Below, in pieces: positions 53,019 through 61,888 of a stretch of DNA of 64,000 nt. The position numbers and the translations under genes were made by a program. Numbering within the stretch: the first letter of the stretch is position 1; each line of letters opens with the position of its first letter. The notes under the pieces are model-generated. The model had not been told where the DNA came from, made no database searches, and saw nothing but the letters and a program-made list of their open reading frames with translations. Source of the DNA: Microbacterium sp. BK668 (GTDB lineage: Bacteria; Actinomycetota; Actinomycetes; Actinomycetales; Microbacteriaceae); the NCBI RefSeq assembly GCF_004362195.1, contig NZ_SNWG01000001.1:1364001-1428000 (forward strand), in the 5' to 3' direction.

Positions 53019-54197
53019 ATGTGCCCTAGGTCGATCCAGCCCCGCCGCTTCCCGATCTCGACCCTGGCTGCAGCGCTCGCTCTTGTCGGTGCCTCTCTCG
53101 CAGGGGTCGGACTCCTCATCGTTCGCCGGTTGACCGTGCCCGCGACCGGCCGGAGCTACGACCTCGTCATCCGCGACGCGATACGGCACGGCGAGCATGA
53201 GGCCGTCGTCGTGGATCGAGGCCCGGGTGCAGCGGCGGACGGCGTCTTCAACGTGTGGCTCGAGGACGGCGGCTGGGCCCAGCTCGGGGCTGTCGTCGAC
53301 GAAGGACCGGGCACGGTCACGCGGATCGTCCTCGGGGCGAAACCGGTGGACGGTCTGCGCGCGGGCCAGCGTGCGTCGTGGAGCGGGGTGTACTACGAGG
53401 GCCCGGGCGACGCCGGCCACGAGGCCGAGGAGGTGTCCATTCCGACGACCGCCGGACCGACGCCGGCCTGGGTGGTCCGCTCCGCCGAGGGCGAGGGCAG
53501 CCGCTGGGCGATCCACATCCACGGGCTGGGCAGTCGCCGGGCCGGGACGCTGCGGGGGGTGGACGCCGCGACCCGTCGGCGCCTCACGTCGCTCGTGGTG
53601 AGCTATCGGAACGACCGGGAAGGCCCGGTCACGGGCTCGGGCAGGCCGACACTCGGCGCGACGGAGACGGACGACGTGCGCGCGGCCCTCCGGTATGCCC
53701 TCGACTGCGGCGCGCGCTCCTTCACGCTGTTCGGCTGGTCGATGGGTGCGGCGATCGCGCTGCAGCTCGCCGCGGATGCCGAGTTCCGAAGCCTCGTCGA
53801 TGCGCTCGTCCTGGATTCGCCCGTGATCGATTGGAACGCGACCATCAACGCCAACTGCGCCCGAGCGGGCTTGCCGTCATGGTTCGGCGTCTTCGCGCAG
53901 CCGTGGCTGCGCGTCGGCGCTCTCGCGCGGCTCGCGGGGCTCGAGGCATCCGTCCCGCTCGACCGATTCGACTGGATCCATCGTGCGGACGAACTGTCGG
54001 TGCCCATCCTGATCCTTCACGGCGTGCGGGACAGCTCCGTTCCGTTCGCGTTGTCGGCGCGGCTCGCCGAGCTGCGGCCCGACCTCGTGCGCCTGGAGCG
54101 CTTCGACTCCGAGCACACGATGACCTGGAACTCCGACAGGGAGCGCTGGCAGCGTGCGGTCGTCGAGTGGCTGGACTCCCTCGGCGTCAGCGGGTGA
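53019..54197 (+). CDS. membrane-anchored alpha/beta hydrolase
   Basis: This 392-residue protein has one N-terminal membrane helix (STLAAALALVGASLAGVGLLIV, about 14-35) and a C-terminal alpha/beta hydrolase domain. The triad is visible: Ser241 in FGWSMGAA, Asp338 in HGVRDSS and His366 in DSEHTMTW, with the oxyanion segment IHIHGLGS. The catalytic domain should face outward. I chose ATG 53019 because earlier in-frame starts add a low-complexity segment and overlap the divergent promoter. The substrate is unknown. Confidence 0.82.
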   Translation: MCPRSIQPRRFPISTLAAALALVGASLAGVGLLIVRRLTVPATGRSYDLVIRDAIRHGEHEAVVVDRGPGAAADGVFNVWLEDGGWAQLGAVVDEGPGTVTRIVLGAKPVDGLRAGQRASWSGVYYEGPGDAGHEAEEVSIPTTAGPTPAWVVRSAEGEGSRWAIHIHGLGSRRAGTLRGVDAATRRRLTSLVVSYRNDREGPVTGSGRPTLGATETDDVRAALRYALDCGARSFTLFGWSMGAAIALQLAADAEFRSLVDALVLDSPVIDWNATINANCARAGLPSWFGVFAQPWLRVGALARLAGLEASVPLDRFDWIHRADELSVPILILHGVRDSSVPFALSARLAELRPDLVRLERFDSEHTMTWNSDRERWQRAVVEWLDSLGVSG

Positions 54198-54209
54198 CGG
54201 CTGCGCGCC

Positions 54210-55607
54210 TCACGAGTCGAAGCCCATGCCGACGGCATCCATCGTCTTGAGGAAGAGGCCCCGACGACCCTCGCGGTGGTCGGCGCGGTCCATGGCGCGC
54301 TTCATGAGCGTGACGCCGATGGTGGCCGCAGGCTCGGGCGGGAACGGGATCGGCGTCTCCCGCACCATGCGCAGCTCGGTGCGCTCGGTCTGATCGCCCG
54401 CGAGAAGGTCGAGCATCACGTCGGCCGCGAACCGGGAAGCCCCGACACCGAGCCCCGTGAACCCCGCCGCGTAGGCGACCCGCTTCTTGCGGGCGAGCCC
54501 GTAGAAGGCGCAGAACCGGGAGCAGGTGTCGATCGCCCCCGCCCAGCGATGGCTGAAACGGAGTCCCTCGAGTTGCGGGAAGGTCGTGAAGAAGTGGCTC
54601 GCGAGGCGCTCGAACGACTCGGGCCGATCCTCGTAGGCCGACCGGATCCGGCCGCCCGGGTGGTAGACGGCGTCGTAGCCCCCGAACAGGATGCGGTCGT
54701 CGGAGGTCCGCCGGTAGTAGTGGAACTGGTTCGCGAGGTCTGCGATGCCCTGGCGCCCCTCCCAGCCGATCGCAGCCTGCTGTGTGGCGGAGAGCGGCTC
54801 GGTCATGAGCACGTAGTCGTAGACCGGAACCGTCAGCAAGCGCGTGCGCGTGAGCAGCGACGGGAAGACGTTGGTCGCGAGCGCGACCCGCTCCGCGCGA
54901 ACCGTCCCCTGCGCGGTCCGCACCGCGACCGCGGTGCCGTCGTCATCAAGGGACGTGACGCGAGAGTGCTCGTAGATCTCCACCCCCAGCTCCGCGGCGA
55001 CGCGCGCGAGCTCGAGCGCCAGTTTCCCGGGGTGCACGAGGGCGGTGTCGTCGCGTTCCCACGCGCCGGCGAGATACGTCGGGGAATCGACGAGCGCGCG
55101 GGTGGCCGCGGCATCCAGGAACCCGTCCTCCTCCGCGAGCCACTCGACCTGGTGAGGCTCGACGGCGACCGACAGCGTTCCGGTCCGTTCGAACTCGGCA
55201 TCCATCCCGTATCGCTGAACGGTCTCGGCGATCTCGTCGAGGTTCCGCCGCCCCAGCGCATCGAGGGTGTCGAGCTCTTCGGGCCAGCGACGCGCGCCGT
55301 TCTCCTCGCCGTGGGTGATGCTCGCCTCGCAGAAGCCGCCGTTGCGTCCCGAGGCCGCCCACCCGATGCGCCCGGCGTCGAGCACGACGACCCGGCGGCC
55401 GGGGTCCCGCTCTTTCGCGCGAAGCGCCGTCCACAGACCCGTGTAGCCGGCGCCGACGACGACGAGGTCGGCATCCCGATGGCCGGCGAGGGACGGATGC
55501 CGCGGCCGGTCGACATCGTCGAGCCAGAAAACGCCCTGCCGGGTCTCCGCGAGGGAATGCTGAACCACGGCCGCATCGGGGCGGCGGCGTTCGAAGACCG
55601 TCTGCAT
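54210..55607 (-). CDS. FAD-dependent amine oxidoreductase (DAO/PuuB-like)
   Basis: This 465-residue flavoprotein has the dinucleotide motif DLVVVGAGYTGLWTALRAK (GxGxxG at residues 52-57), WAASGRNGGFCEASITHG, and the C-terminal FAD segment AYAAGFTGLGVGASRFAADVMLDLLAG. This is the pattern of D-amino-acid-oxidase-fold enzymes such as gamma-glutamylputrescine oxidase. The start ATG 55607 (MQTVFERRR) is preferred over upstream codons because GAGAGG lies before it. It may oxidise a polyamine derivative, but no related pathway genes adjoin it. Confidence 0.82.
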   Translation of the reverse strand: MQTVFERRRPDAAVVQHSLAETRQGVFWLDDVDRPRHPSLAGHRDADLVVVGAGYTGLWTALRAKERDPGRRVVVLDAGRIGWAASGRNGGFCEASITHGEENGARRWPEELDTLDALGRRNLDEIAETVQRYGMDAEFERTGTLSVAVEPHQVEWLAEEDGFLDAAATRALVDSPTYLAGAWERDDTALVHPGKLALELARVAAELGVEIYEHSRVTSLDDDGTAVAVRTAQGTVRAERVALATNVFPSLLTRTRLLTVPVYDYVLMTEPLSATQQAAIGWEGRQGIADLANQFHYYRRTSDDRILFGGYDAVYHPGGRIRSAYEDRPESFERLASHFFTTFPQLEGLRFSHRWAGAIDTCSRFCAFYGLARKKRVAYAAGFTGLGVGASRFAADVMLDLLAGDQTERTELRMVRETPIPFPPEPAATIGVTLMKRAMDRADHREGRRGLFLKTMDAVGMGFDS

Positions 55608-55733
55608 GGAAGCGATCCTCTCGTGCCGGGGCGGGAGGAGGAAAGCCGATCGCGGTGCGCGACGGACACGCACCGGTCGGATCGCCGTCCCCGAGGACGG
55701 ACTCTCGGGCCGCTCGGAGCGAAGGCCCCGACA

Positions 55734-55814
55734 ATGGGAGGGATGACCAGCTCGACAGCAGGTGGCAGTTCCCAGCCGGCGCGTCGACGGATCGAACGGG
55801 CACGTGTGCGGTGA
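55734..55814 (+). CDS. possible 26-codon reading frame coupled to the glycosyltransferase gene
   Basis: ATG 55734 opens MGGMTSSTAGGSSQPARRRI and continues to a TGA at 55812-55814, overlapping the GTG start of the next gene (GTGA). GAAGG lies upstream. It may serve to couple translation of the membrane glycosyltransferase, or it may be chance. No similarity is recognised. Confidence 0.25.
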   Translation: MGGMTSSTAGGSSQPARRRIERARVR

Positions 55815-57328
55815 CGAGCGTCGCAGAACCGGAGTCGCGCGCCCCGCTGACCTCGCCGCGACCCGTCGGAGCGCGGCGTCCTCTCGCGTGGGCGGCGGTG
55901 CTCGTGGGTCTCATCGCGATGTGCGTGAGCCTCATCGGTTCGTGGATCCCCTCGCTGTGGGGTGACGAGGCGGCGAGCGTGCTCTCGGCGCTTCGGCCGC
56001 CCGAGTCGCTTCTCGCGATGCTCGGGCACATCGACGCGGTCCACGGCGCGTACTACCTGGGACTGCAGCTGTGGGTCGACCTCTTCGGCGCCGACCCCTT
56101 CGCCGTGCGCTTCCCGTCCGCCGTTGCGGTCGGGGTGGCCGCGGGAGCGGTCACGTGGATCTGCGGCCGCTTCGACTCGCTGCGCTTCGCCGTCGTGGCC
56201 GGCTTCTTCTCGGCCATCCTCCCGCGCCTGACCTACGCAGGAGAGGAGGCCCGCGCCTACGCGTTCGACGCGGCCATCGCAGCGCTCCTGGTGGTCGTGG
56301 CCGTCGAGATCATGCGGCGGCCCGCCCCGCCGCGCCGCTGGTGGGCGGCGTACGGCGCCGTGCTCGCGGTCGGCATCTACACCTTCCTGTACCTCGCGCT
56401 CATGGCTCTGGTCGTGGGACTCGCACTCGCCGTGGACCGCCGGAACCGTTCGCAGCTGGTCCGATGGCTGGTCGCGTCCGCAGCCGGCGTGGCCGCAGCC
56501 TCGCCGGTCATCGTGCTCGCCCTTCTGCAACGCCGTCAGATCGCCTTTCTGGAGCACCGCGACCGGGTCAATCCTTCGGCCGTCCTCGTGAAGATGTGGT
56601 TCGGCGCTGTCCCGTTCGCGATCATCGCGTGGACGCTCATCGTCCTGGTCGTCGTCGGCCTCGTCGTCCGTGCACGCCGAAGTCGCCCGGTTGCGGGGAC
56701 CCTGGAGGCCCTCGCGCTGCTCTGGCTCGTGGTGCCCATGGGCATCCTGATCGCGGCGAATCCGATCGCGGCGATCTTCACGCCCCGTTACGGGACGTTC
56801 TCCGCGCCGGCCGCCGCCATCCTGATGGCCTGCGGGGTGCGCCTGCTCGCCCGAAGGCGTTGGGCGGCCGCGGTCGTGCTCGCGGCGACGGTCGTCGCGG
56901 CGGCGCCGATCTGGGTCGGTCAGCGCGAGCCGTGGGCGAAGAACAGGTCGGACTGGAACGAGATCGCCGCCACGATCGACGCTCGCGCGCGTCCGGGCGA
57001 CGCGATCGTGTTCGACGACTCCGTCCGCCCGTCGCGGCGCCCCCGGCTGGCGCTCGACACCAACCCCGACCCGTTCCACGCGGTGATCGACGCCACGCTC
57101 AAGACTTCGTATGCCGACAGCGGCTCGTGGCATTCATCCGACTACTCCGTCGCCGAAGCCGCGTCCCTCGGCCGCTTCACGGACGTCGATCGCGTGTGGG
57201 TCGTCGAGTACATGGTCGGAGCGGAGCCGAACGTTTACGGCATCGCAGAGCTCGAGGCCCTCGGCTATCAGCAGGTCGACGCGGTGCGGCTGCACAGCAC
57301 GGCGGTCCTGCTGTTCACGCGCCCGTGA
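55811..57328 (+). CDS. multi-spanning membrane glycosyltransferase (ArnT/PMT-like, GT-C fold)
   Basis: This protein of about 505 residues has a first helix (LAWAAVLVGLIAMCVSLIG), then an extracytoplasmic loop with the acidic pair in WGDEAASVLSALRPP. About ten more helices and a C-terminal soluble domain (from about residue 400) follow. The DE motif after the first helix is typical of GT-C enzymes that use polyprenyl-phosphate sugars, such as protein O-mannosyltransferases and ArnT. The GTG start at 55811 is chosen because it gives a short N terminus before helix 1. The acceptor is unknown; cell-wall polymers or proteins are possible. Confidence 0.78.
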   Translation: MTSVAEPESRAPLTSPRPVGARRPLAWAAVLVGLIAMCVSLIGSWIPSLWGDEAASVLSALRPPESLLAMLGHIDAVHGAYYLGLQLWVDLFGADPFAVRFPSAVAVGVAAGAVTWICGRFDSLRFAVVAGFFSAILPRLTYAGEEARAYAFDAAIAALLVVVAVEIMRRPAPPRRWWAAYGAVLAVGIYTFLYLALMALVVGLALAVDRRNRSQLVRWLVASAAGVAAASPVIVLALLQRRQIAFLEHRDRVNPSAVLVKMWFGAVPFAIIAWTLIVLVVVGLVVRARRSRPVAGTLEALALLWLVVPMGILIAANPIAAIFTPRYGTFSAPAAAILMACGVRLLARRRWAAAVVLAATVVAAAPIWVGQREPWAKNRSDWNEIAATIDARARPGDAIVFDDSVRPSRRPRLALDTNPDPFHAVIDATLKTSYADSGSWHSSDYSVAEAASLGRFTDVDRVWVVEYMVGAEPNVYGIAELEALGYQQVDAVRLHSTAVLLFTRP

Positions 57329-57346
57329 GAGTCGGGGCGCGAGATG

Positions 57347-57514
57347 TCACCTGCGATGCTCGTTGGCGCCCGCGGCGATCGGCACGCCGATGGCGGCGAC
57401 GGACATGAGCAGACCCACGATGAAGACGAGGGCCTGAAGCCCCGGCAGCGAGAACGAGATGCCCATCACGAACATGCCGCCGACCAGCAGGATCGCGTAA
57501 ACGATGAACAGCAT
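57347..57514 (-). CDS. 55-residue two-helix membrane protein
   Basis: This small gene reads MLFIVYAILLVGGMFVMGIS, continues with a second helix (LVFIVGLLMSVAAIGVPIAAGA) and ends NEHRR. A perfect GGAGGTGA ribosome site lies 3 nt before ATG 57514, which strongly supports a real gene. The protein is two membrane helices joined by a short loop. The function is unknown. It is convergent with the glycosyltransferase gene. Confidence 0.78.
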   Translation of the reverse strand: MLFIVYAILLVGGMFVMGISFSLPGLQALVFIVGLLMSVAAIGVPIAAGANEHRR

Positions 57515-57584
57515 CCGTCACCTCCGTCGATCCGCGGGTGCCGGCGCCTCTTGCGCCGCGCGGATGCCTCCATCGTACGCAAAG

Positions 57585-57615
57585 GGCGAGGGAGTCCAGA
57601 GCGGACTCCCTCGCC
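57585..57615 (-). terminator. terminator of the 52-residue membrane protein gene
   Basis: A perfect 13-bp stem (GGCGAGGGAGTCC with GGACTCCCTCGCC) with a 5-nt loop lies 12 bp after the stop of the minus-strand gene at 57628. On the minus strand it is followed by CTTT. Confidence 0.85.
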
Positions 57616-57627
57616 ACTGGGGGTCGG

Positions 57628-57786
57628 TCAGGCTCCTCGCCTGATGTAGCGCATCAGTCCGATGATGATCGCGATCACCAGGATGATGATGCCGATCCAC
57701 AGCAGGAACTGGGCCGCCTGGACGAAGATGCCGAAGAGCAGCAGGACGATGCCGACGATGAGCAGGATCACAGCGAGTGCGGTCAT
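57628..57786 (-). CDS. 52-residue membrane protein
   Basis: The gene encodes MTALAVILLIVGIVLLLFGI followed by FVQAAQFLLWIGIIILVIAI and a basic end, MRYIRRGA. It is almost wholly hydrophobic, with two helices, and is of a type common in actinobacterial genomes. GGGAGAG lies upstream of ATG 57786. A strong terminator follows it. The function is unknown. Confidence 0.72.
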   Translation of the reverse strand: MTALAVILLIVGIVLLLFGIFVQAAQFLLWIGIIILVIAIIIGLMRYIRRGA

Positions 57787-57868
57787 GATCAGACTCTCCC
57801 ACCGCGGACGATGCGCACGGTACCCCTTGAAGCCGCGGCGAAGTTGTGCAAGCCGTCCGCGGCCCCGG

Positions 57869-59776
57869 TCATGGTCGCGGAGTCACCCGCAGCCAGGCGA
57901 ACCCGTGCGCGGGGAGCGACAGCCCGGCGCGAAGATCCCGGCCCGCACCGGTGACGACGTCGGAGGCGTCGCGCGCGAAGCCCGAGAAGACGACCGGGTC
58001 GATCAGGACGAGGTCATCGGCGACGTTGGCGAGCACAAGGATGCGATCGGCGCCGGGGTCGCCCCCGGGACGCTGGAAGCCGACCACGGAAGGATGCGGC
58101 GTGTGGAACGGGATGAGGTCGTTCCCGGCGAACTCGGGAACGGACCGCCGCGCGGCGATGAGGCCCGTCAGGCGGGAGTAGACGCGTCCGGCTGACGTCG
58201 AGGCATCCCGTCTCCGCTCGTAGGCTTTGTCGGGTCGGCGAGGGCGGTGCACCCAGCGGCTGTCCGCGGCCGTGTCGGGGTGGTCGGCGTACGAGTAGTC
58301 GTTGAGCTGCGCGACCTCGTCGCCGAGGTAGAGAAGCGGGATGCCGCCCGTGGACAGGGCGAGCGCGTGAGCGAGGATGACGCGGTCCTCGCCGCCGTCG
58401 TCACCCGCCTCGATGCCCGCGAGCGAGGCGGTGGTGCCGGTGACGCGCGCATCGCCCGTCTTCGGGTTCTCCTGGAACGGAACCCCACGTGCGAACGTGC
58501 CGGGGAATCGCCCTACGTAGAAGTCGTTGAGGAACCGCCGGTGCGGATAGCCGTCGATGCCGAGGGTCGCGGCATCCTCGTCGGCGAACGTCCAGCCGAT
58601 GTCGTCGTGGCTGCGCACGTAGTTGACCCACGCGGTCCCCGGCGGGAGGGCGTGGCGCTCGTCGAGCGCCTTCTGCAGCAGGCGGGCGTCCCGGGTCGCG
58701 AGCGCCTCCCACGTGAGCGCCATCTGCAGCGGGTTGTACGAGAGCTGGCACTCCTCCGGCGAGATGTACTGGATCACCTCGTCGGGGTGCACGATCGCCT
58801 CCGACTTGAACAGGAGGCTCGGCGCCGCCATGCGCAGGACGGCATTGAAGGCCTGGAGGAGCAGGTGAGCCTCGGGGAGGGACTCGCACGCGGTACCCAG
58901 GCGCTTCCAGATGAAGGCGACAGCATCCATCCGCAGGATCTCGACGCCCTGGTTCGCAAGGAAGAGCATCTCGCCGGCCATGGCGCGGAAGACCGCCGGG
59001 TTGGCGTAATTGAGGTCCCACTGGAAGTGGTAGAACGTGGCCCAGATCCACCGTCCGTCGTCCAGCCGCACGAACGCGCCGGGGTGGTCGTCGGGGAAGA
59101 TCTCGCGCACCGTCCGCTCATACGCGTCGGGCATCGTGCGGTCGGGGAAGATGAGGTAGAAGTCCTCGAAACCTTCGTCGCCCGCCACGGCGCGCTTCGC
59201 CCACTCGTGCTCGTTGCTGGTGTGGTTGAAGATGAAGTCGACGACGAGGGAGATGCCGGCGACCCGCAGGTCGGCGGCGAGCCCGGCAAGCTCCTCCATC
59301 GTGCCGAGCTCGGGATTCACCCGACGGTAGCTCGACACGGCATAGCCGCCGTCGCTGTTGCCCTCGGGGCTCTCGAAGAGCGGCATGAGGTGGAGGTAGG
59401 TGAGCCCGAGCTCCTGGAAGTAGGGGATCTGCTCGCGGATGCCGGCGAGCCCGCCCGCGTAGCGATCAACGTAGCAGACGCCGCCCAGCATCTGCTGCGA
59501 CTCGAACCAGCTCGGATCGGCCTCGCGCTGCTCGTCACGCGCGCGGAGCTCGAGCGGACGGGAGTTCCAGGATGCCGCGGCCAGCGTCACCACGTCGGCG
59601 AGCGCCTCGCGGCCGTCGTCGCGATCGCCGTAGAGCGTGCGGAAGAGGCCGTGCAGGCGGGGGAAGTGCTCGTCGAATTGCCGTGCGAAGAGCTCGTCCA
59701 ACGAGCCGGCCGCCTGCTCGGCGCGCTCGCGCGCGAAAGCCTGATCGTCGCGGACGTCGTTGCCCAGTGCGGTCAT
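57869..59776 (-). CDS. amylosucrase-like GH13 enzyme
   Basis: This 635-residue protein is a GH13 alpha-amylase-family enzyme with the size and layout of amylosucrase (GH13_4). It has a helical N-terminal domain (1-90), the barrel, a B-prime-type insertion (400-460) and a C-terminal beta domain. Catalytic residues fall at Asp284 (ILRMDAVAF), Glu326 (FKSEAIVHP) and Asp392 (VRSHDD), almost the same numbers as in Neisseria amylosucrase (286, 328, 393). Amylosucrase makes alpha-1,4-glucan from sucrose or hydrolyses sucrose. No signal peptide is present. Related trehalose-type enzymes cannot be excluded. Confidence 0.85.
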   Translation of the reverse strand: MTALGNDVRDDQAFARERAEQAAGSLDELFARQFDEHFPRLHGLFRTLYGDRDDGREALADVVTLAAASWNSRPLELRARDEQREADPSWFESQQMLGGVCYVDRYAGGLAGIREQIPYFQELGLTYLHLMPLFESPEGNSDGGYAVSSYRRVNPELGTMEELAGLAADLRVAGISLVVDFIFNHTSNEHEWAKRAVAGDEGFEDFYLIFPDRTMPDAYERTVREIFPDDHPGAFVRLDDGRWIWATFYHFQWDLNYANPAVFRAMAGEMLFLANQGVEILRMDAVAFIWKRLGTACESLPEAHLLLQAFNAVLRMAAPSLLFKSEAIVHPDEVIQYISPEECQLSYNPLQMALTWEALATRDARLLQKALDERHALPPGTAWVNYVRSHDDIGWTFADEDAATLGIDGYPHRRFLNDFYVGRFPGTFARGVPFQENPKTGDARVTGTTASLAGIEAGDDGGEDRVILAHALALSTGGIPLLYLGDEVAQLNDYSYADHPDTAADSRWVHRPRRPDKAYERRRDASTSAGRVYSRLTGLIAARRSVPEFAGNDLIPFHTPHPSVVGFQRPGGDPGADRILVLANVADDLVLIDPVVFSGFARDASDVVTGAGRDLRAGLSLPAHGFAWLRVTPRP

Positions 59777-59846
59777 GTCACCCTCCGTGCCCGTGATGCT
59801 AGCGTGAGCGCGGTCGAGTCGTTCCGTTCATCCGCCGGGAGGCACC

Positions 59847-60215
59847 ATGCAGCTCGTCCAGGTGGCGCAGCACGCCGACGACCTCGAGCGCGCCGCGACC
59901 TTCTACCGCCGCCTGCTGGGCGCGGAGCCGACCGCGCTCTTCGACCCTCCGGGCCTCCTGTTCTTCGATCTGGACGGCGTGCGGCTGCTGCTCGACCGGA
60001 ACGCGCCGTCGTCGCTGCTGTATCTGCGCGTCGAGAACGTGCACGAGACGATCGAACGCTTCGGCGCCGACATCAAGGTCGTCACGCATCCGCACGTCAT
60101 CTTCACGCACGAAGACGACACCCTCGGCCCGGCGAACCACGAGGAGTGGCAGGCCTTCGTGCGCGACTCCGAGGGGAACACCGTCGGGCTGATCGCGTTC
60201 CAGCGTCGACGCTGA
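59847..60215 (+). CDS. VOC (glyoxalase/bleomycin-resistance) family protein
   Basis: This 122-residue single-domain protein has paired beta-alpha-beta-beta-beta motifs: QVAQHADDLERAATFYRRLLG at the N terminus and SLLYLRVENVHETIERFGADI in the second half, ending EWQAFVRDSEGNTVGLIAF. These are typical of small VOC proteins. The likely metal ligands are His9 and the C-terminal acidic residue. The ligand or reaction is unknown. It is divergent from the GH13 gene. Confidence 0.82.
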   Translation: MQLVQVAQHADDLERAATFYRRLLGAEPTALFDPPGLLFFDLDGVRLLLDRNAPSSLLYLRVENVHETIERFGADIKVVTHPHVIFTHEDDTLGPANHEEWQAFVRDSEGNTVGLIAFQRRR

Positions 60216-60282
60216 TCGCGCGAACGGCCGGATCGGAGCGATGCCGGCCCGGTCGAGGGGCGCTCCCGCGCGCGCTGGCCTG

Positions 60283-60300
60283 ACTGAACGATCGGTCAGT
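60283..60300. promoter_or_regulatory. TetR-type operator upstream of sdaA
   Basis: The 18-mer ACTGAACGATCGGTCAGT is palindromic at 16 of 18 positions and ends 11 bp before the sdaA start, so it probably overlaps the promoter or leader. Its form, with GATCG in the centre and TCAGT ends, is common among TetR-family operators. No TetR gene adjoins it. Confidence 0.55.
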
Positions 60301-60311
60301 AAACTGGTCGG

Positions 60312-61847
60312 GTGAGCGCTTACGTCTCGGCGTTCGAGCTGTTCTCCATCGGAGTAGGACCCTCGAGCTCCCACACGGTCGGGCCCATGCGCGCCGCCCG
60401 CGACTTCGCCGCGCGTCTGGGCGACGCGGGGGCGCTCGATCGGGTCGCCAGAGTCACCTGCACCCTGTACGGCTCCCTCGGCGCGACGGGCATCGGCCAT
60501 GGCACGCCCGATGCGGTCGTGGCAGGGCTGCGCGGAGACGATCCGGCGACCGTCGCGCCGGAGGCGGTGCGGCGCGCGTGGAGCGACTGGCCAGGCGGGC
60601 GACTGCGCCTGGCCGGCGTGCGTGATGTCGACTTCGCCAAGGACGACATCGTGTTCGCCCCGCGGACGCGGCTGCCGGGGCATCCCAACGCCATGACGCT
60701 CGCCGCGCTCGACGCTGCGGGCGAGGCGCTCGCCGAGGAGACGTACTACTCGATCGGCGGCGGATTCATCCGGCGAGAGGGCGAGGCGCCCCGGGTCGCC
60801 GCCCACTCGTTTCCGCTGGTCATCGACACCGCGGAGGAGCTCCTCGCGCTCTGCGACGAGCGCGGCCTCACGATCGCCGAGGCCGCGCGGATCAACGAGG
60901 AGGCGCTGCGCCCTGAAGCCGACGTGGCCGCGGGCCTCGACGCGATCTGGAACGCGATGGCGGGTTGCATCACCGCCGGGCTGTCGTCCGAGGGCGAGCT
61001 TCCGGGCATGCTGCGGGTGAAGCGCCGGGCCGCCGCGATCGCCGGACAGCTGACGGATGCCGAGGCCGGTGGCCACCGCGAGCTTCCGGGGGAGTGGCTC
61101 GGGGCGTTCGCCCTGGCGGTCAACGAGGAGAACGCCTCGGGCGGACGCGTCGTGACCGCGCCCACGAACGGCGCGGCCGGCATCCTTCCCGCCGTTGCGA
61201 TGTACTGGTGGCGCTTCCTGGCCGACTCGGGGCTCGGCGTCGGAAACGCCGTCACTCCGCACGGCGAGCTCGTCGGCAGCGCGCTCCTCGGATTCGCCCC
61301 TCACAGCCGGCCACCGAGCTCGGAGCCCGGCGACGAGGGGACGCGCGGGCCGGTCCTGCCCGACGTCGACGTGCTCGACGAAGAGCTCGTCGCCGAGGCC
61401 AACCGCCGCCGAGGCATCCGGCGCTTCCTGCTCACGGCGACCGCGCTGGGCTCGCTCTTCAAGGCCAACGCCTCGATCTCGGGTGCCGAGGGAGGGTGTC
61501 AGGCGGAGGTCGGCTCAGCGTGTGCGATGGCGGCCGGCGGCTTGACCGCCGTCATGGGCGGCACGAACCGGCAGATCGAGAACGCGGCCGAGATCGCGAT
61601 GGAGCACCACCTCGGCCTCACGTGCGATCCGGTGGGCGGGCTCGTGCAGATCCCGTGCATCGAGCGGAACGCCATCGCCGCGTCGACAGCGGTGACGGCC
61701 GCGCGCCTCGCGCTGCGCGGGGACGGCTCGCACTACGTCACGCTGGATGCCGTCGTCGAGACGATGCGCCAGACCGGCATCGACATGTCGCACAAGTACA
61801 AGGAGACGAGCGAGGGCGGCCTCGCGGTCAACGTCATCGAGTGCTGA
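60312..61847 (+). CDS. sdaA: L-serine ammonia-lyase (iron-sulfur type)
   Basis: This 511-residue enzyme deaminates L-serine to pyruvate and ammonia using a 4Fe-4S cluster. The beta domain at the N terminus begins [19 protein letters not shown]. The alpha domain carries the cluster cysteines in [17 protein letters not shown] and [20 protein letters not shown] and the segment [10 protein letters not shown]. An insertion of about 30 residues ([18 protein letters not shown]) in the alpha domain makes it longer than typical single-chain SdaA (about 455). The GTG start at 60312 fits the known N terminus. A palindromic operator lies immediately upstream. Confidence 0.93.
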   Translation: MSAYVSAFELFSIGVGPSSSHTVGPMRAARDFAARLGDAGALDRVARVTCTLYGSLGATGIGHGTPDAVVAGLRGDDPATVAPEAVRRAWSDWPGGRLRLAGVRDVDFAKDDIVFAPRTRLPGHPNAMTLAALDAAGEALAEETYYSIGGGFIRREGEAPRVAAHSFPLVIDTAEELLALCDERGLTIAEAARINEEALRPEADVAAGLDAIWNAMAGCITAGLSSEGELPGMLRVKRRAAAIAGQLTDAEAGGHRELPGEWLGAFALAVNEENASGGRVVTAPTNGAAGILPAVAMYWWRFLADSGLGVGNAVTPHGELVGSALLGFAPHSRPPSSEPGDEGTRGPVLPDVDVLDEELVAEANRRRGIRRFLLTATALGSLFKANASISGAEGGCQAEVGSACAMAAGGLTAVMGGTNRQIENAAEIAMEHHLGLTCDPVGGLVQIPCIERNAIAASTAVTAARLALRGDGSHYVTLDAVVETMRQTGIDMSHKYKETSEGGLAVNVIEC

Positions 61848-61860
61848 GCGCCCGCCGCCT

Positions 61861-61888
61861 GCCGGCTGCCGGCTGCCGGCTGCCGGCT
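61861..61888. repeat. heptamer microsatellite
   Basis: Four perfect copies of GCCGGCT follow the sdaA stop codon and run into the first 50-nt hairpin repeat. Confidence 0.8.
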
